64,000 nucleotides of DNA from Jaminaea rosea (lineage: Eukaryota > Basidiomycota > Exobasidiomycetes > Microstromatales), in NCBI RefSeq assembly GCF_003144245.1, contig NW_020289980.1, forward strand, positions 434,001 to 498,000, given 5' to 3'. The notes under the pieces are model-generated. The model had not been told where the DNA came from. It did not search any database and was given only the letters and a program-made list of their open reading frames with translations. Shown here piece after piece: positions 33,323 through 42,670 of the stretch. How positions within the stretch are numbered: position 1 is the stretch's first letter; each line of letters begins with the position of its first letter. Position numbers and translations under genes: made by a program.

Positions 33323-33656
33323 CGCGTTAGTGATGATGAGGAGAATGTCTTAGGTCGAGTAGCAAAGGAAACACGCACGAGTGGACGAAGGATCGGACGC
33401 GCGAGGTGGGCGGACGGAGACGCCACGTGGTTGCGAGGCGGGTCAATGCATTGAGCTACGGGCGAAGACGAAGGGGTGGCTGCTGTTGAAGCTTTTGATT
33501 GAATGCGAAGAAATAAGGCAGATGAGGGCGCTGCGACAACTACCGTCTCACTTCGCGCCGCCACCTGGAGGTCTGTTGAAGAGCGCATCGTTCCTCCTTG
33601 CTTCTCTCCCTCCCTCCCTCCCTCCCTCCTCCTCCTTGCCCCCCTTTTCGCGCCGC
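33323..33656. other. Intergenic, IDO 3' end to NIC96 promoter
   Basis: Same-strand spacer of 334 bp. A CCCT-type pyrimidine tract lies at about 33606-33635 on the plus strand; nothing else seen. Confidence 0.6.
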
Positions 33657-35564
33657 TCAACCTACACCATCACATCCAACCATGCCCCTCCCCATGTCCC
33701 TCTTCTCCACATGCTGACTGGCCACCATTCCGTACCCAGTCGTCTGCTTCTCTCCCTCTTTGAGCAAGCGGTCATCCTCCTCCTTCTTCCTCCTCAACCC
33801 CTCCACCTCCCTCTCCAGCACGCGGGCTTCGACCTTTGCCCTGGCGCAAACCGCCTGGACATCTTGCAGAAGCTTCTCACCCTCAGCGCTTGAGCGGGCC
33901 AGCTCGGTCGCATCCTTTTCAGTAAATGCTTCGCTTCCTTCAGCCAGCACCTCGAGCACCACCCGCAGATTATGAGGCAGGTAGCTCAGCATGGCGCTAC
34001 CTCCGGTCGCGAGGGGGAACTTGGTCTGCTTGATGATGTACTCGCGGGCAAAGAGCCAGTGACGGTGGCGGAACTCGCGCACTTGGTCTACCAGGAGCAG
34101 GTAGAGGGCCTTGGCCTTGGCGCTGCCCCCGTCGAGGCAGAGAGATTTGATGTTGGCGTGGCGGGCACGATGTTCGAGAAGATTGATGTATTCGCGCTGG
34201 GTTGCGGGACGATAGGAACCTATCAATGTGAGAGAGCAGTAGCTTTCGAATCAGCGCAAGCTCTCACTCGGTAACCTGCATTCTCCGCTGCGGACTTACG
34301 GAACTCGCGGAGCGTGTCCGTCAATTCATTCTTCGGCAGGCTGGCCGTAATCTCCAACAAGTTGTCCAGTAGAGGTACCAACGAGTCGTTCGCTCCACTC
34401 TCTCCTCGTAGGTGGAAAGGCTCCTCCCTTACTCCCTCGTATCTCACTCCCTGTGGGAACATCGGATTGCCCTTCTTTGGCGCAGTCCCGAAGATGAACG
34501 TGCGGAAGCTCAGATAGTCGGAAGGCTTGCTACGACCCCACATGCTCTCCATGACTGCATTGATCTTGCGATACGTGTTCAATAGCGACTCCATCCCAGC
34601 CTCTACAGCAGGCAGATCCTGGCGGATGGCCGCGGCGAGGATGTCTTCGGTAGACGATACTGCCTGACCAGAGAAGGAGACCATGGTGATGTGCACGGCG
34701 ATGAAGCCGCGCTCGCTTCCATAGGGGTCTTGGAAGGAGCGGATGAGGTCGAGGTTAGGGAATGAATAGCGACCTGCTTCCTTCCCCTCTGGGTGGGAGG
34801 TGGTGAGTGAAAGGTCGCGGAACTTGTAGTTCACGAGGGCGTCTAGCGCAGCGACAGAGGGGCGGGTGTCAGCTTGTGTCAGGAGGAGTCGAGGTGGGCT
34901 GCTGGAACTTACAACTGGAGGCATACTCCATGAAGGGCTGATGTCCAAGCGCATCAGCCAGCTTCTTGAGCGGGACAGCCAGCTGAGCAGGCAGGACATC
35001 CCTTCCCGGGGAGTAGAGGCCGGTCTTGCGATAAGAGATGTCTGTCGGCTCAAACAGGTATGCAGAAGTTGCAAAACAGTAGTCTCGGAACAGGGCAGAG
35101 AGCAGGCGTTGATCACCAGAGGCGATGGCCTTATCGACTGCTTGGACCTCGGGCCCGTTGACTTTGAGCTCGGAGAGAACGGCGTCCCCGTACTGACCCT
35201 GAGCAAGGAGGCCTGGTCCGGTCTTTTTGTTGGTCAGAGGATCGTACTGCTTGATCGTCATGCGTTTGAGCAGGGAGTCGAGCCTGTCGAAAGCAGGGGG
35301 AAGGGTGACGAGTGGGTCCTCACGCGGGAGGAAGCCGGCCTTGCGGCTGATCGTAAACTGAGGGAGACGCTTCAGTCCATCTGGGCTTAGGGTGGGAGCC
35401 AGGTCTTCCAGGAGGAAGGGCTCGACCTTGACACCATCGCTGCTGGTCGCAAGAGGATGAGAAGGTGAAGTGGAGTTGACGACGGTAGCAAGGCCGCGCT
35501 GGTTGAGGCTGAGACGAGAAGAAGGTGAGACGGCGAGACGCTGCAGGGCAATCTGTCGTCGCAT
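33657..35564 (-). CDS. BNA2: Indoleamine 2,3-dioxygenase family (Bna2-like), 3 exons
   Basis: Heme enzyme that opens the indole ring of tryptophan, the first step of the kynurenine route to NAD. Exons 35564-34913, 34842-34300 and 34219-33657 join in frame (introns of 70 and 80 nt, GTAAGT...TAG) to give 585 residues. Junctions rebuild MEYASSYALVNYKFRDL and LREFRSYRPATQREYI. Family segments include FRDYCFATSAYLFEP, LIRSFQDPYGSERGFIAVH, WGRSKPSDYLSFRTFIFG and FRHRHWLFAREYII, whose second His aligns with the proximal heme ligand. The N-terminus (MRRQIALQRLAVSP, then NQRGLATVV) is Arg-rich, lacks acidic residues and resembles a mitochondrial presequence, unlike yeast Bna2. The fungal IDO subtype is not determined. 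Confidence 0.93.
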
Positions 35565-36072
35565 CTTGTCTTGGTCTAGTTTGCTCTTGCCGAGTGCGGG
35601 GTAAGGCGATTCGAAGCGCTGAGGCGGACTAGGGCAAAAAAGTGCCAGGGAAGGGGGCTCGACCTCAGGGAAATCGATGTTAGGGAGCAGAGGACTGGTT
35701 AGCGGGATGTCCCCTCTTTATGTATCCCTCGATCCTCGATTGTTTGTCATCGGCTTCTCATCATTTGTTGTGGCTGGCCGGGTCAGCTGGGTAGCAAAGC
35801 TGGCTTGCTGTGCAATCGCGCGCGCCGCGGCAGGGTGATGGGGTGCGGAGCGCAGTGCGGCGTTGAGGAGCTCCAGAGAATAGGGACGCGTCGGGAGGGC
35901 GGTGGTGACTTGGCTGCGAACAAGAGTAGCGATAGCTGTCGACCAGCTCAAATGAAGTGAAAAGAGGCGTTTGATTGCGAAGAGAATGATAACGAGCCTG
36001 GCTGGAAAGTGCCAGTAAGGATCTGAGACGGCTCTGAGCCAGAATCATGCGCATCATCGTTGAGCAACTGCC
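35565..36072. other. Intergenic, IDO promoter to array gene 1 3' end
   Basis: About 0.5 kb between two minus-strand genes. Two short overlapping minus-strand frames occur (35761-36057 and 35718-35951). The first starts like a mitochondrial leader, but I could not join them with a canonical intron and they match nothing I know. Treated as noncoding. Confidence 0.5.
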
Positions 36073-38439
36073 TCACTCTGCTTGTGGGCTGTTGATGGCA
36101 CGACCAGCTGCCCAGTCGATGACGATTCGCCTCGGTGCCGCCTCAATAGTCAGACTTGCGCCTTCGGGAAAGTCTGCAACCTCGACGTGAGTTGGCGTGT
36201 ATTTGACGCGAAGAGTTGGAGCGGACGGCTTGCTTGCATCATCTTCATCCTCGTCGTCGCCTTCAGTAGATGGAGAGCCGTTCGTCGTACCGGCCACCTG
36301 GCGTGAATCGGCACTCATCGCTGCAGCACCGGCTGCTGCAACTGCCACACCCACATCCATCCTGCGTCTGCTTCCCCGCTCCCTGCGCTTTCGACGACGC
36401 TCTGCAGGCGAGTCGACGCTTCCCGACCTTTCGCGGGGAAAGGTCTCGTTGCTTTGCTGCGTGGTACCTACTGTTTGCAAGGAAGCACCGCCAGGCGGTC
36501 CAAGGTGCGTGCCTGGAGTAGCAGAATCAATAGCGGCTGCAATTGAGTTAAGGCTTTGTCGTCCCGTGTTGACGACCATCTGCTGCGCAGCTGAGGCGTT
36601 GCCCGGGTGTGCGACGCGGGAGGTGTTGAACTCTCCATCACCCTCCTCATGAAAGTCATCATACTCCTCATTCTCGGACTCTCCGCCCTCCCCGAACTTC
36701 CTCTTCTTGGTCGAGACTGGCGCTGCAGATGCTGCGCGAGTGGGTTGCTGCCCGCCTTGTTGCTGACGGGCTGCCCTTTGCTGGTCTCTAATATGGTAGA
36801 CTTGAGCCGACACGGCCTGCTGAGTGCGGTCTGTGTTGGGATAGGTTTCCAAGAACTTCTTTACCGCCTGCAATCGATCGGGTGTGTTCGTCAAAATCGT
36901 TCGTAGGGCGTCGCGCTCTTGCTCTGTCCAGGCTCGAGAACGACCCTTGCGCGCGTCGACGCCGCTTTCTACCGCGGGGGGCTCGGTGTCGGGGGCGGTA
37001 GTATTGGCGAGCTCAAGGTCACTCGAGAGAGACGACTCTGGATCCTCTTGTGCTCGCGCCTGCTTCTGAATGGTGAGCTGCTGCGTGGTACTCTTGAAGG
37101 AGTCTCCCTGTGATGGCATGATTGCAGCGCCTCCGAATGAGCTGGGCCGCTGACCACTGGGACTCTTCTGGAAAGTCTCTTCATTTGACCGCTCACCAGC
37201 AGGTGACTGTTCAGCTGTCTTCTCGTACGGAATGGCTGAACGCGTGATGATAGCAGCTCCGCCGAATGAGCTGAGTGGCTGGGTGATCGAGCTCTGTTGA
37301 GTCGATGCGGTGGCTCCTGGCTGGCCACCGGCTGACTCCTTCGACATGGCCCTGGAAGAGGTAGCGGGCTCAGGGGGGGAGCGACCGCCGGTGATGGCGC
37401 TTGTAGCTTCACCTGGTGAGATGGCAGGCAGATTGGACGCGATCTGCTGAGACGATGAGGGTGGTCCTTGATGACCCTTCGACGAGTGCTCTAGGCCACT
37501 CTGAAACGAGCTACCGCGCTCGGCAGTGATGATCGAAGCTCCGTTGAACGAGCTGGGAGGTCCGGTGCCTGTGCTCTGCTGCACCAACGTAGAGGGGGCG
37601 GGAGTCATGAGAGTAGAGCTCGAAGTGGTGGGCCGGGAGGACCCATGCTTCGAAGCAGACGCATGAGTCGCAATAGCAGGTCCATCAGAAACAGGCTTGA
37701 ATGACGAAGCCTGACTCGAAGATGGACGAAGAGTTGGCGGCACATTTGGACGCCCTTGGTGATATGGAAATGATGGGCGAGGGGTAGAGGAAGCCGGTTT
37801 GCCAACCGAAGTAGAGGGCGTGTTGCCTCGTGCAGGCTGCGGGAAACTGGAGTTCTTTGGCTGACTGAGAGCCTGGGCATGCTGGCTGTGCTGAACGTGT
37901 GCCGCAGAAGCCGTAGACGCCCTCGCTGTGGCCGAGGTGGAGCCCATCTGATCAGAAATCCTTGCTTGGGCTGCAGTAAACGAAGAGCTGGCCGCACTTG
38001 TCTGTGCGCTCGGCGTCGAAGCGCGAGGGAAGGATGCAGAGAAGCTGCTACCTTGACCGGCAGGGAAGAGCATGTCAGGCGTGAACGGACCGGTGTAGGG
38101 AGCGTTCTCAGATCCTGGCCTCTTTGGCTGGGCGATGCTGCCGGGAAAGGAGCTGACGGACGTGGTGGCCGAGGCGCTTTGAGCCTGCTGAGCAGCTGGC
38201 AGCAAAGTAGCTGAAGTAGCGTTTGCCGCTGCTTTGCCGGCCGTCGGAGGCGCAGGAAATGAGGAAGAAGATTCGGGAGGCATAATGTAGCTTGAGCCAA
38301 TATGCTGGTGATGGAGTTGGTAGTTGTGGTAGAGGAGCCAGGAAGCGAAGCGCGTTGGCGGGAGAGGTGGAGTTGCGGAAGGCGAGCAGGGTGCGGAGCA
38401 ATGATCACTTCGTGCCGCTCGACTCATCACGATCTTCAC
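36073..38439 (-). CDS. Array gene 1: single-SANT, Ser/Pro-rich protein with divergent C-terminus
   Basis: Left-most member of the SANT array and the most divergent. The frame gives 788 residues from 38439, or 736 from the ATG at 38283 (MPPESSSSFPAPP), which I slightly prefer because the preceding stretch looks like leader. Most of the protein is Ser/Thr/Pro/Gln-rich disorder with an internal motif repeated at least three times (SSFNGASII, SSFGGAAII, SSFGGAAIM). One SANT/Myb-like repeat lies near 500-550 (RAWTEQERDALRTIL, then FLETYPNTDRTQQAV), resembling the third SANT class of the array. It is followed by acidic and basic patches, then a short C-terminus (LRVKYTPTHVEVADFPEG, ending RRIVIDWAAG) only loosely like the shared domain. 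Function unknown; nuclear by composition. Confidence 0.82.
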   Translation of the reverse strand: MKIVMSRAARSDHCSAPCSPSATPPLPPTRFASWLLYHNYQLHHQHIGSSYIMPPESSSSFPAPPTAGKAAANATSATLLPAAQQAQSASATTSVSSFPGSIAQPKRPGSENAPYTGPFTPDMLFPAGQGSSFSASFPRASTPSAQTSAASSSFTAAQARISDQMGSTSATARASTASAAHVQHSQHAQALSQPKNSSFPQPARGNTPSTSVGKPASSTPRPSFPYHQGRPNVPPTLRPSSSQASSFKPVSDGPAIATHASASKHGSSRPTTSSSTLMTPAPSTLVQQSTGTGPPSSFNGASIITAERGSSFQSGLEHSSKGHQGPPSSSQQIASNLPAISPGEATSAITGGRSPPEPATSSRAMSKESAGGQPGATASTQQSSITQPLSSFGGAAIITRSAIPYEKTAEQSPAGERSNEETFQKSPSGQRPSSFGGAAIMPSQGDSFKSTTQQLTIQKQARAQEDPESSLSSDLELANTTAPDTEPPAVESGVDARKGRSRAWTEQERDALRTILTNTPDRLQAVKKFLETYPNTDRTQQAVSAQVYHIRDQQRAARQQQGGQQPTRAASAAPVSTKKRKFGEGGESENEEYDDFHEEGDGEFNTSRVAHPGNASAAQQMVVNTGRQSLNSIAAAIDSATPGTHLGPPGGASLQTVGTTQQSNETFPRERSGSVDSPAERRRKRRERGSRRRMDVGVAVAAAGAAAMSADSRQVAGTTNGSPSTEGDDEDEDDASKPSAPTLRVKYTPTHVEVADFPEGASLTIEAAPRRIVIDWAAGRAINSPQAE

Positions 38440-38879
38440 TCTCGATCGTCGCTCTTACAGCGTGCAAGCCAAGGCAAGCGGCTCGAGAGGTGCGTCGGGA
38501 CGACGTGAGGGCAAGCGAGCCGCGAAAGCGAGTGAGCAGGTACTCGGGCACCGTACGGTAGTAGCAGGAGCGACGTGCCACAGTCTAGCATGACGCTGCC
38601 CGCTTCGATTATTCTTGGACAAGTCTGGCCCCCTCTCAGAGTGCAGTAGAGCTACACAACCTACCGAATGCCGCAATCTCACCCCGGCATGCATAGGCTT
38701 CACGAGAAAGCATTACCGAAAGGGCGTAGACTGGCGGTCCCCTCCCCTTCCGCTCGACCCGCGCTCGACTCACTCCACACTTCTTCCTTCCCTTCTCCCC
38801 ACCACGGCCAACACGAGCTGGCGCTGATCATCTTCTTGAGCCCATTGCTGGAGCATAGGCGCCGTCGGCCTTCGCCGCC
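38440..38879. other. Divergent promoter between array genes 1 and 2
   Basis: About 440 bp (or 600 bp if gene 1 starts at 38283). Nothing specific seen apart from pyrimidine-rich runs on the plus strand near 38740-38810. Confidence 0.55.
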
Positions 38880-40457
38880 ATGTTGCCGCTCTCGACCTTT
38901 CGACTGCCTCCTGAAGGGAGTTGCACTGGCAGAGGGGGATCTCAGGGCTCACTGAGCAGCCACAATCAATTCCAGTCCAGCCTCGGCCAGGACCTCACTC
39001 AAGCCCAATCAGGCCCACCACCTTTCATCTCGCAGGCCTCGCTGAACAACGTCCCATCTTTCTTCCCTCCCCCACTTCATCAACAAAACCTTCACGCTCA
39101 CCAACACGGGCTGAGCCAGTTCCATCAGCATCCACCTACCACCCCCCATTCCCGCCTTCTCACAGACGGTAGCGCAAACAGCAATCGTGAGCCGTCTATG
39201 ACTGTCAGTGGGAGCCCCAACGACCTCCAGCGCGACGACAGTCACATAGATGAGGACGAAAATTCTGAGAACAGCGCTGCGCTCCTAAGCCACGCCACCC
39301 CGACTCAAGGCCCCTCGAACGCCAATCTCACTCTCGACCTTGCCCTCAGCAGCCGCCGACGAGCACGCGTCACAAACTATACGACCTCAGAAGACGCCCT
39401 TCTCTTGTCACTCGTGGGAGACAGGCACGAACTGACTGCAATAGATTGGCTGGGCATCGCAATGGAATTTGTCCGCCAGACAACCGGCAGAAAACGCTCT
39501 CTGGATTCCTTGCAAAGACGTCACAAGAGGCTGCTGGCTAAGAAGCAGGGCACAGCCCTCGACCGACAGACCTCCTCTCGCCCATCAGCCGCTCCACCTC
39601 CTCAGCCGGGGGTGCCATGGACTCGTGAAGAGGCGCAGGCTTTGCTCAATATTGCTCTCAAGCACACAGACAAGACGCTACAAGAACAGACCATGGCCAT
39701 CTACGCCGATTACTGCAAGACTATTCCAGGCTCTACGAGAACTCTTGATGCTGTACGTAACAAGTACCGTCTACTTCTCGCCGGGCTGCAAAGTAGTCAT
39801 GAAGGGCCAGCACGCGGAACACGAGCAACCACGGGCTCAATGAGGACGGTATCTGGTGGAAGTCAGGTCACCACTGATACGAACAACGAGGGAAGCTCAA
39901 CTGGGCCTCGCCAACAGCAAAGCCACCTTGGCGCAGCAGGTCCTACGAGCACGGCCCCTATCTCTTCAATTGGCTCCACGCTTGACCTCACGCAAGGTGA
40001 TACACAGCATTCAACTCACCAGCAGCGGGCGCAACTTTCGCATGCCCCACTCAGTCAGGATCACCAGCAGCAAGCAGAGACGCCAGGCCACCTCGAGCCT
40101 GTTGACGTTGATGTGACCATTGTCGAGCCTTCCGGGCTCATCTTTGCCAACTGCCAGCCGGGCATCGAGATCCACATCTTCTCACATCACCGCTTCAAAA
40201 TCAGGAGCGCAGACTCTCCTCGTGAAGTCAGTCAGCAGCAAGAGTGCCAATCCTCTCCTGCCACATTGGCTGCGGGCTTCATTCTTAAGATCACAGACAA
40301 CGGGTCCATCCAGGCTACCAGACTACCCGTGGGTACTTCTTCCAGCTTTGCGGCGCTCCAGGTGGGCAACGGGACAAATGAGCACCGCGCCATGGCTTTC
40401 CAGACCCGATTTGAGGCTCCTGACGGGCTTTGTGTTACTATTGTCACGAGAGCGTAG
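38880..40457 (+). CDS. Array gene 2: two SANT-like repeats plus PV domain
   Basis: Single-exon gene of 525 residues. The N-terminal 160 residues are Gln/His/Pro/Ser-rich. A first SANT-like repeat lies at about 165-220 (TTSEDALLLSLVGDRHELT, then SLDSLQRRHKRLL). A second is at 244-300 (VPWTREEAQALLNIALKHTD, then IPGSTRTLDAVRNKYRLLL). A Gln/Ser/Thr-rich linker follows. The C-terminal domain (about 408-525) contains GLIFANCQPGIEIHIFSHHR, GFILKITDNGSIQATRLPVG and FEAPDGLCVTIV, which align with the array's shared PV domain though PAFAF and VGPDGF are degraded. No other known domain. It is divergent from gene 1, so both may share a promoter. Function unknown; likely a DNA- or chromatin-binding protein. 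Confidence 0.85.
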   Translation: MLPLSTFRLPPEGSCTGRGGSQGSLSSHNQFQSSLGQDLTQAQSGPPPFISQASLNNVPSFFPPPLHQQNLHAHQHGLSQFHQHPPTTPHSRLLTDGSANSNREPSMTVSGSPNDLQRDDSHIDEDENSENSAALLSHATPTQGPSNANLTLDLALSSRRRARVTNYTTSEDALLLSLVGDRHELTAIDWLGIAMEFVRQTTGRKRSLDSLQRRHKRLLAKKQGTALDRQTSSRPSAAPPPQPGVPWTREEAQALLNIALKHTDKTLQEQTMAIYADYCKTIPGSTRTLDAVRNKYRLLLAGLQSSHEGPARGTRATTGSMRTVSGGSQVTTDTNNEGSSTGPRQQQSHLGAAGPTSTAPISSIGSTLDLTQGDTQHSTHQQRAQLSHAPLSQDHQQQAETPGHLEPVDVDVTIVEPSGLIFANCQPGIEIHIFSHHRFKIRSADSPREVSQQQECQSSPATLAAGFILKITDNGSIQATRLPVGTSSSFAALQVGNGTNEHRAMAFQTRFEAPDGLCVTIVTRA

Positions 40458-40851
40458 AGGCTGAGGGCTCAGAAAGGCAAGCCGTGACGAGGGGAAGGAT
40501 TGAAGAGCATAGGGACGAAGCGAGTGCGCAGAACAAGAGGCAAAGCAGAAGGACGTCACTTCCTCTCGACGTCTTGACCTCGAGCTGAACTACTCGCCTC
40601 GAATGATCCCGAGATTTGACGAAATGAATACACCTACTTCACGAGTAGCCGTCTGCCGCGAGCGAGTGGGCTTTCGGAATTCATTGAACGGCTTGCAAGT
40701 GCGGGGCAAGGCGCCTGTGTGTCCCCGTTCAGCCTCCAATCATTCAACGATGCTCGGCCCGACGTCCGATGCTTCTTTCTTCCCTACCATCAGCCGGCGC
40801 TTTGAGACCTCTGCCCTTTGAGCCTCGATCACTGCTGCAGTACCTTGCGAG
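40458..40851. other. Intergenic, array genes 2-3
   Basis: About 394 bp. No gene or structured element seen. Confidence 0.5.
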
Positions 40852-42159
40852 ATGGCCAAGAACGACCATCGCGCTCGATCTGTGCGTGGTCGAGGCATTC
40901 GAGCGCCCTTCGACACTCGACACCGCCATTGCGGCTCTCGTCCCGCTACCACGGCTCAAGAGTGGCCGCCTCACACCACTAGAAAGCCCATGCCAGAAGT
41001 TGAAGGACACCCACGCAGCCTGACTTCCTCTACCAGCCAGTCCACGAGCATGCCAGGAGCAGCTCAACAGAAAGGGCGAGTCCCGCCTCAACCATCAAAA
41101 GTGGAAGAAGATGAAGACGACATCCCACTTTCCCGGCTCTTTTCGTCCAAGATCGCAGACTCCGGCGCAGCAGCTGCGAGCGAACGTCTCAACAAGGTCA
41201 AGCACGCCTCCGTCGTCTGTACTGAGCCGCTTGCCGCTTCAGTCAAACGATCGTGGTCGTCGAAGGAGGTACGAGTGCTTGGCAACATCCTGGTCGAACA
41301 TCGGCATTGCGACACAGAAGCCTATGAGGCCTTTCTGCGCGCCTTTCCCACAACTGTGCGCTCTTTTTACGCTGTGCAGAGAAAGGCATACAAGATACTG
41401 AGAGAGTGGGAGAGCACGGACGAGGAGTCTGAGAGAGAGGAAGAGGATGAAGAGGAGCAAAGCGGGTCCGGGTCTGAGGAGGAGTCGATGGAAGAGGGAG
41501 AAATGCGGGACTCTGATGAGAGTGTCGGCTCGCAGGACGATATGGAGGAAGGTTCAGTCGCTTCATCTCTGACCCCACTGCCAGAGGAGGAGACACCGCA
41601 GCTACCCATTTCTCATCAGACGCGATCACAGTGCTCGACATCAACACCCGTCGAAGCTCAGCAGATCGTCGCGAGTTCTGGAGGAGCGAAAGGTTCAGGT
41701 GCAGCGCGGACCCGAGCAAATCCCAGACGATACGCCAAAGCAGCCCTGCACGCAAAGAGCGCCTCTGGCTCTAGCGCACCCATAGACCTGGCTATTGCCC
41801 ACGGCGCCAACGAGGTCATCATTCAAAACTGCCCAAGCGGCTTTACGGTGAGCGTGTACAGCAAGACGTTTGTCAGAGTGACAAGAACGTCGGTCGCACA
41901 GCCGGCAGGCCTCATTTCTTCCTTCAGGCCTCAGCCGCCGGCATTTGCGTTCAACGTGTTGACTGCGGACGGGTCTATCCAGGCCACAAATCTACCTTCG
42001 GGCACTAAGACTACAATTGAGACTCTTCACCGGCCCAGCCTGTTCGACTACGGCGAAACGCATGAGCTCAGTGGGGGAGAGGTGGTGAAACGAGCGAGCT
42101 TTGTGGGGCCCTGCGGATTTGCAGTGAGGTTCGTGTGGGCGGGGACAGGTGAAGAGTGA
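40852..42159 (+). CDS. Array gene 3: one SANT repeat, acidic tract, PV domain
   Basis: Frame of 435 residues from the ATG at 40852. The first 65 residues are Arg/His-rich and may be untranslated: ATGs at 40990 (MPEVEGHP) and 41050 (MPGAAQQKG) are alternatives. One SANT-like repeat at about 133-190 (RSWSSKEVRVLGNILVEHRH, then FLRAFPTTVRSFYAVQRKAY) resembles the third SANT class. A strongly acidic tract follows (about 190-230, rich in Glu/Asp/Ser). The PV domain (about 311-430) shows VIIQNCPSGFTVSVYSKTFV, PPAFAFNV, DGSIQATNLPSGTKT and FVGPCGFAVRFVW; the usual Asp of VGPDGF is Cys here. It lies in tandem with genes 2 and 4 on the plus strand. Function unknown. Confidence 0.82.
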   Translation: MAKNDHRARSVRGRGIRAPFDTRHRHCGSRPATTAQEWPPHTTRKPMPEVEGHPRSLTSSTSQSTSMPGAAQQKGRVPPQPSKVEEDEDDIPLSRLFSSKIADSGAAAASERLNKVKHASVVCTEPLAASVKRSWSSKEVRVLGNILVEHRHCDTEAYEAFLRAFPTTVRSFYAVQRKAYKILREWESTDEESEREEEDEEEQSGSGSEEESMEEGEMRDSDESVGSQDDMEEGSVASSLTPLPEEETPQLPISHQTRSQCSTSTPVEAQQIVASSGGAKGSGAARTRANPRRYAKAALHAKSASGSSAPIDLAIAHGANEVIIQNCPSGFTVSVYSKTFVRVTRTSVAQPAGLISSFRPQPPAFAFNVLTADGSIQATNLPSGTKTTIETLHRPSLFDYGETHELSGGEVVKRASFVGPCGFAVRFVWAGTGEE

Positions 42160-42670
42160 GTGAGAGCAGGGACATGGAAGCCGCAGTCCAATGTTCGGAT
42201 AGGCGAGGAGACGAGGAACTAGGGGCAGGAGGGATGCCATTGTATACTCGCCCTTTGCGACTGGTCAGTTGAGCCGCTGCGATACAGTAGCTACAGCTCG
42301 TGAGAAAGGGAGCAGCTAGTGCTGCGCAGCCTCGACCACTTTCCTCCTTTCCTTCCTTTGGCGGGCAGACACTCGAGTGTCGCCCCTTCATTCAATCTTA
42401 GACAGTCGTCCTTTTCAGCACTCTGCTTGAACAGGATGAGAGCTTGGGCCAGAAGTACAGAAGGGGCCCTGGCTCGAGAAGCTGGGCCTTGTGCAGTGCT
42501 CACCAAATGCGAGCCGCGAATGTGGAAGGTCGAACGATGTTGAGCGAGAAACCGCACCGCGTTTCCGTCTTCTTTCCCTCTCTCTTCTCTACATCACCAC
42601 AACACCTTCGTCCCGTCAATCTCGAGCCTTCTCTCAGCTGCTTCGGAGTGCTCGGCTTCAATCAGCCGCC
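42160..42670. other. Intergenic, array genes 3-4
   Basis: About 511 bp. Near 42283-42297 a short TACAGTAGCTACAG string occurs; a similar ACTGTAGCTAC lies at about 62790. A pyrimidine-rich leader precedes gene 4 (about 42565-42610). Confidence 0.5.

Noticed and set aside
35718-36057. Possible small mitochondrial protein on the minus strand (starts MMRMILAQSRLRSLLAL)
   Set aside because: Two overlapping frames without a canonical intron to join them and no known match; leader-like starts are common by chance in this composition.
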